Shown piece by piece: positions 44,661-52,654 of a stretch of DNA of 64,000 nucleotides. The position numbers and the translations under genes were made by a program. Origin of the DNA: Pseudorhodoplanes sp. (lineage in GTDB: Bacteria; Pseudomonadota; Alphaproteobacteria; Rhizobiales; Xanthobacteraceae); assembly GCA_032027085.1 (NCBI GenBank), contig JAVSMS010000001.1:1504332-1568331 (forward strand). Reading direction: 5' to 3'. Each line of letters opens with the position of its first letter. Within the stretch, counting starts at the first letter, position 1. The notes under the pieces were generated by a model, which was given only the letters and a program-made list of their open reading frames with translations, ran no database searches and was not told where the DNA came from.

Positions 44661-45452
44661 TTACCACCACATCGCGGCGCCCTGCTCGGCCTTCTCCTGA
44701 CGGTCGTCGATATGCGTGTCGCGGTTGAGCGAGCGGTCGAGCGCCGCCAGCACGCGGCGTTTTGTAAAGTCGAAGGCCGCCGATTGCCGGTCGCGCGGGC
44801 GCGGCAGATCGGCCTCGATTTCCTCGTACAGCCGTCCGGGATGCGGCCGCATGACGATGATGCGGTCGGCCATGACGATGGCTTCCTCCACGTCATGGGT
44901 GACGAAGATGAGCGTCGGCTTCAGCTCGGCCCACAATGCCAACACGTGATCCTGCAGATCGGTGCGGGTGAATGCGTCCAGCGCCGAGAAGGGCTCATCA
45001 AGCAGCAGCACTTCCGGTCGCGGCACGAGGGCCCGCGCAATGGCGACCCGTTGCGCCTGCCCGCCTGACAATTCGCGCGGCCAGACATTCGCCTTGTCGG
45101 ACAGTCCGACCTTGTCGAGCACGCGCGCGATGCGCCGCTCGCGTTCGTCTTTCGGCAGATGCGCTATGCCGAAGCCGACATTGTCGGCAACGGTGAGCCA
45201 AGGGAGCAAACGCGGCTCCTGAAAAATGATGCCGATCTTCTCGTGCGGTTCGACGATCTTCTCGCCGTCGAGGGTGATGCGCCCCTGGGTCGGATGGTCG
45301 AGGCCGGAGATCGCGCGCAGCAAGGTGGACTTGCCGCAGCCCGAGCCGCCGACGATGGCGAGGATTTCGCCGATTTCAACTTTCAGCGTCACGCCGTCCA
45401 GCGCATGCACGCCATTGGCGTAGGTCTTGCCGATACGGTCGAGCAGCAGCAT
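44661..45452 (-). CDS. ABC transporter ATP-binding protein, nitrate/sulfonate/taurine (SsuB/TauB) type
   Basis: 263 residues. Walker A GGSGCGKST (about 35-43), Q-loop FQEPRLLPWLTVADNV, signature LSGGQAQR, Walker B VLLLDEPFSALD and the switch His in FVTHDVEEA. The EPRLLPW stretch is characteristic of the SsuB/TauB/NrtD group. It energises uptake together with the permease (one-base gap) and the receptor encoded at 46374. A substrate such as a sulfonate, taurine or thiamine-like compound is possible; the sequence does not decide. ATG 45452 is preferred over 45467, which lies inside the permease gene. Confidence 0.9.
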   Translation of the reverse strand: MLLLDRIGKTYANGVHALDGVTLKVEIGEILAIVGGSGCGKSTLLRAISGLDHPTQGRITLDGEKIVEPHEKIGIIFQEPRLLPWLTVADNVGFGIAHLPKDERERRIARVLDKVGLSDKANVWPRELSGGQAQRVAIARALVPRPEVLLLDEPFSALDAFTRTDLQDHVLALWAELKPTLIFVTHDVEEAIVMADRIIVMRPHPGRLYEEIEADLPRPRDRQSAAFDFTKRRVLAALDRSLNRDTHIDDRQEKAEQGAAMWW

Positions 45453-45453
45453 G

Positions 45454-46302
45454 TCAGCGCTCCTCACCGCGGGCGGAGAAGCGGTCTTCCCAGCGCAGGA
45501 ACGGCGCCGAGGCAGCGGCGATCAGCCAGTCCGTGGTCTTGCCGATGACGGCGAAAGCGACAATAGCGGCCACGATCTGCGCCGGCTTGCCGAGCTGCTG
45601 GCCGTCGATCAGGAGATAGCCAAGCCCTTCCGACGCGCCGAGCAATTCGGCGGCGACGACGAACATCCAGCCGAGCCCGAGGCCGGAGCGCAACGCCACG
45701 ACATAGGACGGCAGCACCGCGGGCAGCAGGATGCGCCGCACCAATGCCGGACCGGAAAGACGGAACACCCGGCCGACTTCCACGATCTTGCGGTCGACCG
45801 ACATGATCGCGCCCATGACGCCAAGATAGACCGGAAAGAACACGCCGACTGCGATCAGCGTGATTTTCGATTCCTCGAAAATGCCAAGCCACAGAATGAA
45901 AAGCGGCACCCAGGCGATCGAGGGAATGGCGCGCAAAGCCTGCAGGGTCGGATCGAGCAGCCGCCGCGACAATGTCGAATAGCCGGCAATGGCGCCGAGC
46001 AGCGTGCCGGCGACGACGCCAAGGCCGAAGCCGGCGGCCACGCGCAGCACCGTGGCCTGGGCGTGACGCCAGAGTTCGCCGGTCTTGGCGAGGTCCCAGA
46101 GCGTCGCGAAAATCACCGAGGGCGGCGGGACCAGACGCCCGTCCGACCAGCCGGCCCACACGACCAGCTCCCACAGCACCGCCAGGGCGATCGGCAGCAC
46201 AAGGCCCAGCCAGGCGGGCGAAATGCGCCGGCGGCGCGCGGGAGCGGGCGTCGCTTCGGCGGTGTCAGGCGTGGCAACGATGGTCATATGTGCAAGAGAC
46301 AT
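45454..46302 (-). CDS. ABC transporter permease, SsuC/TauC type
   Basis: 282 residues, six membrane helices. It has the binding-protein-dependent permease EAA-like loop (ALRAIPSIAWVPLFILWLGI, then the GVMGAIMSVDRKIVEVGRVF coupling helix). The N-terminus is Ala/Pro/Arg-rich (TPAPARRRRISPAW) before the first helix. Starts at 46302 or 46287 are both possible. One base separates its stop from the ATPase start region, and a 71-base gap with a 13-bp hairpin separates it from the receptor gene. Confidence 0.88.
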   Translation of the reverse strand: MSLAHMTIVATPDTAEATPAPARRRRISPAWLGLVLPIALAVLWELVVWAGWSDGRLVPPPSVIFATLWDLAKTGELWRHAQATVLRVAAGFGLGVVAGTLLGAIAGYSTLSRRLLDPTLQALRAIPSIAWVPLFILWLGIFEESKITLIAVGVFFPVYLGVMGAIMSVDRKIVEVGRVFRLSGPALVRRILLPAVLPSYVVALRSGLGLGWMFVVAAELLGASEGLGYLLIDGQQLGKPAQIVAAIVAFAVIGKTTDWLIAAASAPFLRWEDRFSARGEER

Positions 46303-46331
46303 AAAGACGGCCCGGAAACGTAATTGTTGCT

Positions 46332-46360
46332 TTCCTCTCCCCGCAAAGCGGGGAGAGGAA
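46332..46360 (-). terminator. Stem-loop after the sulfonate-type receptor
   Basis: TTCCTCTCCCCGC / GCGGGGAGAGGAA, perfect 13-bp stem with an AAA loop, 13 bases after the receptor stop at 46374 and before the permease gene. On the minus strand it is followed by AGCAACAATTA. Likely limits read-through into permease and ATPase. Confidence 0.65.
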
Positions 46361-46373
46361 AGAGGGTGTCACA

Positions 46374-47348
46374 TCAGTTCGTCAGCGGGACGCTCGCATC
46401 GATCAGATCGTCGAGCACCGCCTTCACATTCACGTCCGGCTTGATCACGCCTGCTTCCTGCAGGGCGATGCCGGCGGCGAGGATCGAGTCCCGCTGCGGC
46501 GCGCCGATCTTGGAATGCGTCAGCTCGGTGCGCTCCTTCAGCTGCTTGTCGACCACGGCGTCCGGCAGCTTGGTCGCGGCAATGAAGGTCTTTTTCACGA
46601 CGTCATAATTGGCGAGCGAGTATTTGCGCGCATCTTCATAGATTTTCAGTACGCGCTGCACCAGGCCGGGGTGATTCTTCAGAAACTCCTCGCGCACATT
46701 GAGGATGCCCCAGGTGTTGGCCTCCTTGTTGCGATAGAACAGCTTCGCGCCGTCCTGCACTTCCGCCTGCGCCATCATCGGATCAAGACCGGCCCAGGCA
46801 TCAACATCGCCGCGGATCAGCGCCGTCTTGCCGTCCGGATGCTGCAGCAGCACCGGCTTGATGTCCTTCTCACTCAGGCCGACGCTCTGCAGCGCGCGCA
46901 CAAGGAAAATGTGCGGATCGGTGCCGCGGGTGACCGCAACGCGCTTGCCCTTCAGATCCTCGATCTTGGTGATCTTGGAATCCTTGCCCGTAACGAGCGC
47001 GGTCCACTCCGGACGCGAATAGACATAGATTGACTTGATCGGGTTGCCGTTGATCTTGCTGACCAACGCCGCGGCGCCCGCGGTCGAACCGAAATCGATC
47101 GAGCCGGCATTGAGGAATTCCAGCGCCTTGTTGGAGCCGAGCGTCTGCACCCAGCGCACGCTGATGCCGTCCTTGGCGAATTCCTTTTCGAGCAAGCCCT
47201 GCTCTTTCAGCACCATGGAGACCGGATTATAGGTCGCCCAGTCGATGCGGATTTCCTTCGGCTTGTCCTGCGCGAACAAGGCGGTGGAGGGCACGAGGCC
47301 GACCACGAGGGCGGATGCCAAAATCGAACGCCTGGAAAACAGAGACAT
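46374..47348 (-). CDS. ABC transporter substrate-binding protein, SsuA/TauA type
   Basis: 324 residues. Signal peptide at 1-27 (MSLFSRRSILASALVVGLVP, cleavage near LFAQ), with an RR pair but no full Tat motif. Fold: IRIDWATYNPVSMVLKEQG, WVQTLGSNKALEFLNAGSID, FGSTAGAAALVSKING and GKRVAVTRGTDPHIFLVRAL, the NMT1/SsuA pattern. GGAGG six bases before ATG 47348 fixes the start; the frame opens at 47444 without homology. First gene of the unit (receptor, permease, ATPase). Ligand: sulfonate, taurine or similar. Confidence 0.88.
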   Translation of the reverse strand: MSLFSRRSILASALVVGLVPSTALFAQDKPKEIRIDWATYNPVSMVLKEQGLLEKEFAKDGISVRWVQTLGSNKALEFLNAGSIDFGSTAGAAALVSKINGNPIKSIYVYSRPEWTALVTGKDSKITKIEDLKGKRVAVTRGTDPHIFLVRALQSVGLSEKDIKPVLLQHPDGKTALIRGDVDAWAGLDPMMAQAEVQDGAKLFYRNKEANTWGILNVREEFLKNHPGLVQRVLKIYEDARKYSLANYDVVKKTFIAATKLPDAVVDKQLKERTELTHSKIGAPQRDSILAAGIALQEAGVIKPDVNVKAVLDDLIDASVPLTN

Positions 47349-47700
47349 GAAAACCTCCACATATTGCGCCGGCAACGCCCGAATGCGGCCGGCAGGTTCG
47401 AAATGGAGGCGGGAAATTTCTCCCCCGCCCGTCAGCTTTTTCACGACGGGGAGGGCCCCGATCGCTTTAGCGGCATTTGTTAAGCGCCCGCAAGCTGCTC
47501 GCTCAAATCGGCGCTAGTTATTGATATAAAAAGAGATTTTGTGACCGAGTCAACGGGAAGAAACTCGTTTTGTGCGGCGCGCGCAGAGAGAAAACCATTC
47601 TCCATTTTTCGGCCAGGAGAATAAACTTCCAAAACCGTGCCAAAGCCCCCGCACTGAAACGGACAGTGACAGTGAAGCGGCGCTCCGCTATCGGGTATCG
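47349..47700. other. 352-base spacer between the ABC importer and glnD
   Basis: Divergent spacer. It contains the imperfect palindrome GGCGGG/CCCGCC at 47408-47429 and an AT-rich block at about 47515-47545 (TTGATATAAAAAGAGATTTT) that is the best place for promoters. The frame of glnD is open back to GTG 47572 without homology. I see no RNA gene or operator that I can name. Confidence 0.4.
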
Positions 47701-50496
47701 ATGCTGTCCCCCAACGACCATCGGCATGACGCGGCCGGGATTTTCGACGCCACGGCGGCCGCCGCCGATCTCGAGCAGCTCGCCGCAACGCATGGCGGGC
47801 GTGAGCTCGAGCTGCGCAACGCCGTTGCACAATATCTGAAGGCGGCGCTGAACAAGGGCCGCTCAGCGGCCGAGGCGATGCTGCTCAAGGACCGGCACGG
47901 CCACCGCTGCGCGGCGCGGCTCTGCTTCATGCAGGACGAGATCATCCGCGTCCTGTTCGAATTCGCGACCCAGAAACTCTACCCCTCCCTCAACCGCTCC
48001 GAGGGCGAACGCATGGCCGTGGTGGCGACCGGCGGCTATGGCCGCGGCCTGCTGGCGCCGGGCTCCGACATCGATCTGTTGTTTGTCCTCCCCTACAAGC
48101 AGACCGCCTGGGGCGAATCCATCGCCGAAGCCATCCTCTATTGCCTGTGGGACATGGGGCTGAAGGTCGGGCACGCGACGCGCTCGGTTGACGAATGCAT
48201 CCGCCAGGCGAAAGCGGACATGACCATCCGAACCGCGATTCTGGAATCGCGCTTCCTGTTCGGCGACAAGCCCCTGTTCGAAGAGCTTGTCGTCCGCTTT
48301 GACAAGAACGTGGTCCAAGGCACCGCCGCCGAATTCGTCGCCGCCAAGCTCGCCGAACGCGAGGAGCGGCTGCGCCGCGCCGGCACCTCGCGCTATCTGG
48401 TCGAGCCGAACGTGAAGGACGGCAAGGGCGGCCTGCGCGATCTGCACACATTGTTCTGGATCGGCAAATATGTCTATCGCGTGCGCGAGGTGGAGGAGCT
48501 GATCGAGCACGGCGTGTTCGACAAGGATGAGCTCGCGCTGTTCCGGCGCTGCGAGAATTTCCTTTGGTCGGTGCGCTGCCATCTGCATTTCGTCACCGGC
48601 CGTGCGGAGGAACGCCTGTCCTTCGACATCCAGCGCGAGATCGCGGTGCGGCTCGGCTATACCGAGCATCCGGGCCTCAAGGATGTCGAGCGTTTCATGA
48701 AGCACTATTTCCTCACCGCCAAGGATGTCGGCGACCTCACCGCCATCCTCTGCGCGGCGCTGGAAGACAGTCACGCCAAGTCGGCGCCGGTGCTCAACCG
48801 GATGATGGCGCGCTTCAAGCCCAAGCGCGGGCGCAAGGTCTTGCGCGAAACCGACGATTTCATCGTCGACAACAATCGCATCACCATTGCCGACAAGGAC
48901 GCTTTCACGCGCGACCCGGTCAACCTGATCCGCATCTTCCACCTGGCCCAAAAGCATGATCTCGCCTTCCATCCGGACGCCATGCGGCAGGCGGCGCGCT
49001 CGCTGCACCTGATCGACAAGCAAGTCCGCGACAACGAGGAAGCGAACCAGCTCTTTTTCGAAATCCTCACCTCCGACAACGATCCGGAAACGGTGCTGCG
49101 GCGGATGAACGAATGCGGCGTGCTGGGCGCCTTCATCCGCGCTTTCGGGCGCGTCGTGGCGATGATGCAGTTCAACATGTATCATCACTACACGGTGGAC
49201 GAGCATCTCATCCGCTGCATCGGCGTGCTCACGGAAATCGAGCGCGGCAATGTCGACGAATACGGCCTCGCCAAGGACCTGATCAAAAAGATCCAGCCGC
49301 GCCACCGTGATCTGTTGCGCGTCACCCTGTTCCTGCACGATATCGCCAAAGGCCGCGTGGAGGACCATTCGATTGCCGGCGCACGCGTCGCCCGCCGCCT
49401 GTGTCCGCGGCTCGGCCTGACGCCGGCGGAGACGGAAACCGTCGCCTGGCTGATCGAAAATCACCTCGTGATGTCGACGGTCGCACAATCGCGCGATCTG
49501 TCGGACCGAAAAACCATCGAAAACTTCACCGCGGTGGTGCAATCACTCGAGCGCCTGAAGTTGCTCACCATCCTGACCACGGCCGATATCCGCGCCGTCG
49601 GCCCCGGCGTGTGGAACGGCTGGAAATCGCAGCTGTTGCGCACGCTCTATTACGAAACCGAGCCGGCGCTGACCGGCGGCTTCTCGGAGGTCGATCGCGC
49701 CCGCAGGGTCGAACTGGCGCAGGCCGAGTTGCGCAGCGAGTTGAAAGACTGGGCGCCCGACGAAATCGACAGCTATATCTCGCGGCATTATCCGGCTTAC
49801 TGGCTCAAGGTCGATCTGCCGCACAAGGTCGCGCATGCGAGCTTCCTGCGCCAGGCCTGGACCGAAGGCCGCACGCTGGCGACCGAATTCCGCTTCGACG
49901 CCGCGCGCGGGGTCACCGAGCTGACCGTGATCGCGCCCGATCATCCGCGTCTGCTCTCGATCATCGCCGGGGCCTGCGCGGCGGCCGGCGCCAATATCGT
50001 CGACGCGCAGATCTACACCACGACCGACGGTCTCGCCCTCGACACCATTTCGGTCTCGCGCGAATTCGACCAGGACGAGGACGAAGCGCGCCGCGCGGCA
50101 CGGATCGCGGAAACCATCGAGAAGGCGTTGCGCGGGGAAATCAAGCTGCCGGAGGTGGTGGCGCGCCGCATTGCGCCGAAGGGCCGGCTCAAGGCCTTCG
50201 CGCTGGAGCCGGAAATCAACATCAACAACGACTGGTCGAACCGCTACACCGTGGTCGAAATCACCGGCCTCGACCGGCCGGGTCTGCTTTACGAGCTCAC
50301 GTCGACGCTGTCGAAACTGTCGCTCAACATCACCTCGGCGCATGTCGCGACCTTCGGCGAACGCGTGGTCGACGTGTTCTATGTGACCGATCTTCTGGGC
50401 GCCAAGATCGCCTCCCCGACCCGCCAGGCCGCGATCAAGCGCGCGCTGGCGCAGCTTTTTGTCCGGCAGGATGAGGAAGCGAAGGTTCCGGCCTAA
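47701..50496 (+). CDS. glnD: [Protein-PII] uridylyltransferase/uridylyl-removing enzyme
   Basis: 931 residues, the usual size. Nucleotidyltransferase domain: GGYGRGLLAPGSDIDLLF at 111-128 with the GxD(x)D metal residues. GlnD-specific linker: NVKDGKGGLRDLHTLFWIGK. HD domain with His546-Asp547 (FLHDIAKG) and the second His in GARVARRLCPRLG surroundings. Two C-terminal ACT domains: TVIAPDHPRLLSIIAGACAA and VEITGLDRPGLLYELTSTLS. It uridylylates PII proteins under nitrogen limitation and removes UMP when glutamine is high. ATG 47701 is chosen; GTG 47695 and GTG 47572 are alternatives. It stands alone and overlaps the DUF2336 gene by four bases end to end. Confidence 0.95.
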   Translation: MLSPNDHRHDAAGIFDATAAAADLEQLAATHGGRELELRNAVAQYLKAALNKGRSAAEAMLLKDRHGHRCAARLCFMQDEIIRVLFEFATQKLYPSLNRSEGERMAVVATGGYGRGLLAPGSDIDLLFVLPYKQTAWGESIAEAILYCLWDMGLKVGHATRSVDECIRQAKADMTIRTAILESRFLFGDKPLFEELVVRFDKNVVQGTAAEFVAAKLAEREERLRRAGTSRYLVEPNVKDGKGGLRDLHTLFWIGKYVYRVREVEELIEHGVFDKDELALFRRCENFLWSVRCHLHFVTGRAEERLSFDIQREIAVRLGYTEHPGLKDVERFMKHYFLTAKDVGDLTAILCAALEDSHAKSAPVLNRMMARFKPKRGRKVLRETDDFIVDNNRITIADKDAFTRDPVNLIRIFHLAQKHDLAFHPDAMRQAARSLHLIDKQVRDNEEANQLFFEILTSDNDPETVLRRMNECGVLGAFIRAFGRVVAMMQFNMYHHYTVDEHLIRCIGVLTEIERGNVDEYGLAKDLIKKIQPRHRDLLRVTLFLHDIAKGRVEDHSIAGARVARRLCPRLGLTPAETETVAWLIENHLVMSTVAQSRDLSDRKTIENFTAVVQSLERLKLLTILTTADIRAVGPGVWNGWKSQLLRTLYYETEPALTGGFSEVDRARRVELAQAELRSELKDWAPDEIDSYISRHYPAYWLKVDLPHKVAHASFLRQAWTEGRTLATEFRFDAARGVTELTVIAPDHPRLLSIIAGACAAAGANIVDAQIYTTTDGLALDTISVSREFDQDEDEARRAARIAETIEKALRGEIKLPEVVARRIAPKGRLKAFALEPEININNDWSNRYTVVEITGLDRPGLLYELTSTLSKLSLNITSAHVATFGERVVDVFYVTDLLGAKIASPTRQAAIKRALAQLFVRQDEEAKVPA

Positions 50497-51617
50497 CCGG
50501 TCTGCCCGATCGCGGTTTGCACGCAGTAGTTCGCCGGCGCGTTGGCGGTCTTACGCACCATCCAGAAGCGAAGCACCCGCTGCGCCGTCGACTGCGTCAG
50601 CTTGGTGTAATCCTGTCGCAACTGATCCATTTGCAGATCGACAATGCCGTGCTGTTCCGGCCTTGATCTCAGCAGCGCACGCACGGTGGCCCATTCGAAG
50701 CGGGCCGCCCTGCACAGAATCAGAATCGCTTCATTGCGATCGGATGTCATGATTTCCGCGGCCAACTCGAAATCCGAGGCGCTGAGCAGCGCGATGGCTG
50801 CGATCACTTCATTCTGCTGACCGGCACGCAGAAATGCCAGCAAGGTCACTTCGTCGAGCTCTCCGGCTTCCTTCAGCGCGGCAACGGACCGCAGCGCGGC
50901 CGTCCGGTCCCGGGTCGCTTCGCGACCGACGTCATCCGAAACCAAATTGAGGATGCTTTCGATCTCGCCCTTGAATTCAGGCTTGGCTCTGGCAATCAGC
51001 CGCTCGCGAACGATGGCCGTGGCGCGGAGCAGCAATTCGCGGAAGAAATGCAGGGGAATGTCGAGCCGTAAGCCGAGTTTTTCCAGAAGGCCTTGATCGC
51101 TCTTCGCCTTCTGCGTGAGCTTCAGATAGCCTTCCTCCGAGAAGGTGGCGCCGGAATTTTCGGACAATCGATGAATGACTTTGCGACTGCCGCGTTTAAT
51201 CAGAACGTCGCTCACGGACTCTTCGATACGCGGCCGAGACGATATGGCAAGCAAATGATCCTGACCTTTGGTTTTTGCAACCTCGATCAGGTCCTGACTG
51301 GTGAGACGTTGCGATTGCGACAATACCGGCGCGGCGATCGCGATCTCGTCGTCGCGCGCCAGACGGCGGATGACCTCGATCGGCGCCCTTTCCACCGGTG
51401 CCAGCCGCTCGCTGAGTTCGGTCAAGGCCTTGCCCTCGATCCGGCGCACCAGATGGCCGATCACATCGTCAAAGACATCGATCTGATCTTGCGTGAAACG
51501 ATCGGCGCCCGTGAGGAACAGGTCGGTGACGCGCCGGAGCGTCGCCACGCGCTTCTCCTTGGAGCCGCTGTGAATTGCGCTCTCGAGTTCCCCAATCAAG
51601 GACTGGCGGAGGTGCAT
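50493..51617 (-). CDS. DUF2336 domain protein
   Basis: 374 residues, helical and repeat-like. The N-terminal half (LRRVTDLFLTGADRFTQDQI, DDVIGHLVRRIEGKALTELS, APIEVIRRLARDDEIAIAAP) is the DUF2336 HEAT-like array found widely in Alphaproteobacteria. No enzyme motif, signal peptide or membrane segment. Biochemical role is not established. Its stop codon overlaps that of glnD on the other strand (50493-50496). The last residues (NAPANYCVQTAIGQTG) look unrelated to the family core. Confidence 0.85.
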   Translation of the reverse strand: MHLRQSLIGELESAIHSGSKEKRVATLRRVTDLFLTGADRFTQDQIDVFDDVIGHLVRRIEGKALTELSERLAPVERAPIEVIRRLARDDEIAIAAPVLSQSQRLTSQDLIEVAKTKGQDHLLAISSRPRIEESVSDVLIKRGSRKVIHRLSENSGATFSEEGYLKLTQKAKSDQGLLEKLGLRLDIPLHFFRELLLRATAIVRERLIARAKPEFKGEIESILNLVSDDVGREATRDRTAALRSVAALKEAGELDEVTLLAFLRAGQQNEVIAAIALLSASDFELAAEIMTSDRNEAILILCRAARFEWATVRALLRSRPEQHGIVDLQMDQLRQDYTKLTQSTAQRVLRFWMVRKTANAPANYCVQTAIGQTG

Positions 51618-51820
51618 CTGCGCAGCCCTTCCGGACCTGTCAGGAGGTCAGAAGCAACATTTCACAGAAATGTTCCGATAAAATTCCTAAGAATTCGTGA
51701 CAGCTATGAATTGCACCGATTGATCTCAAACAACCTGATGCGTATCGCGCCAAAACAAAACCGGCGCCGAAGCGAACCGCTCGGCGCCGGATGAAAGCCA
51801 GTCCGCTTCGTCCTGAATTA

Positions 51821-52015
51821 CTATTTCTTCGCAACCCACCACGGCGACCACAGACCGTTCCAGATATGAACGGGCTGCTGCCAGGCGGCGACGACAAATT
51901 TCTTGCCGTTGGCATTCGGGTCGGCCGGAGCGGCGGCCTTCTTCTTGGCAGCGAGCGCGGTGGCCGGAGCGGCCGCAATCATCAAAACGGCAAGCAAAAG
52001 AGCGCTTTTGCGCAT
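51821..52015 (-). CDS. Small exported basic protein A
   Basis: 64 residues from ATG 52015, six bases after a GGGGGA site (the ATG at 52021 touches it). Signal peptide MRKSALLLAVLMIAAAPATA, cleavage after ALA. The 40-residue mature part has KKKAAAPADPNANGKKFVVA followed by a Trp-rich tail (WQQPVHIWNGLWSPWWVAKK). No known family. A paralogue lies 149 bases upstream (52165). Shared plan: signal peptide, AAKKKAAA, DPNANGKKFV and QPV-x-W. Probably periplasmic or surface-located; function unknown. Confidence 0.75.
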   Translation of the reverse strand: MRKSALLLAVLMIAAAPATALAAKKKAAAPADPNANGKKFVVAAWQQPVHIWNGLWSPWWVAKK

Positions 52016-52164
52016 GGACATTCCCCCAAAGTAAGACGCCGGCGTTTCCGGCAGATGCGTATGATGCACGAAATACCGGGTGTGCAAACAGAAACGGCCG
52101 GCCTGCGGTCATTTCGCCGCAAGCCGGACCGTTGGCATGAACAAAGATTCAGAGAAGAGGCCGA

Positions 52165-52422
52165 TCAGGCCTTCTTCTTGGAAGACTTCTTGGCCGCCTT
52201 CTTGGCGGGCTTGGCGTCGGCCTTCTTCGCCACAGGCTTCGTCGCAGCCTGCCACGCATAGACCGGCTGCATGAAGGCTTCCCGAACGAACTTCTTGCCG
52301 TTGGCATTCGGATCGACGGCAGCGGCAGCCGGCTTGGCGGCGGCCTTCTTCTTGGCTGCAAAGGCGGCAGTCGGAGCCGACGCGGCGACGGCCACGGCGA
52401 GCAATAATGCGAGCTTCTTCAT
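52165..52422 (-). CDS. Small exported basic protein B, Lys-rich tail
   Basis: 85 residues. Signal peptide MKKLALLLAVAVAASAPTAA, cleavage after AFA, then AAKKKAAAKPAAAAVDPNAN, GKKFVREAFMQPVYAWQAA and a histone-H1-like end (AKKADAKPAKKAAKKSSKKK). CGGGGGA six bases before ATG 52422. Paralogue of the gene at 51821, which keeps the DPNANGKKFV core but replaces the Lys/Ala tail by Trp residues. A polyanion-binding role in the periplasm or envelope is possible; nothing in the sequence proves it. Confidence 0.75.
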   Translation of the reverse strand: MKKLALLLAVAVAASAPTAAFAAKKKAAAKPAAAAVDPNANGKKFVREAFMQPVYAWQAATKPVAKKADAKPAKKAAKKSSKKKA

Positions 52423-52654
52423 GTATCCCCCGAGAGAGTTTGGTCACCGGAACGAGCCGGCAGCGGCATCATGCATAAAACAAGACATTTGCAAACAAGA
52501 ACCCCCGTATTTTCGGGGCTTCTTGGCATTTCGTCGGTGCCCCGCGGCGACCGCGCAACAGCCGCGCCGCCACTTAACCGCACCTTAAAGCGGCCTCTTT
52601 AGCGTCTCGGCGTCAGCCGGGAAGCTGGCGCCGACGGACGGGGACCGGAACCGA

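Noticed and set aside
47863-49542. 559-codon open frame antisense to glnD
   Set aside because: His/Arg-rich shadow translation; glnD has all family motifs on the + strand.
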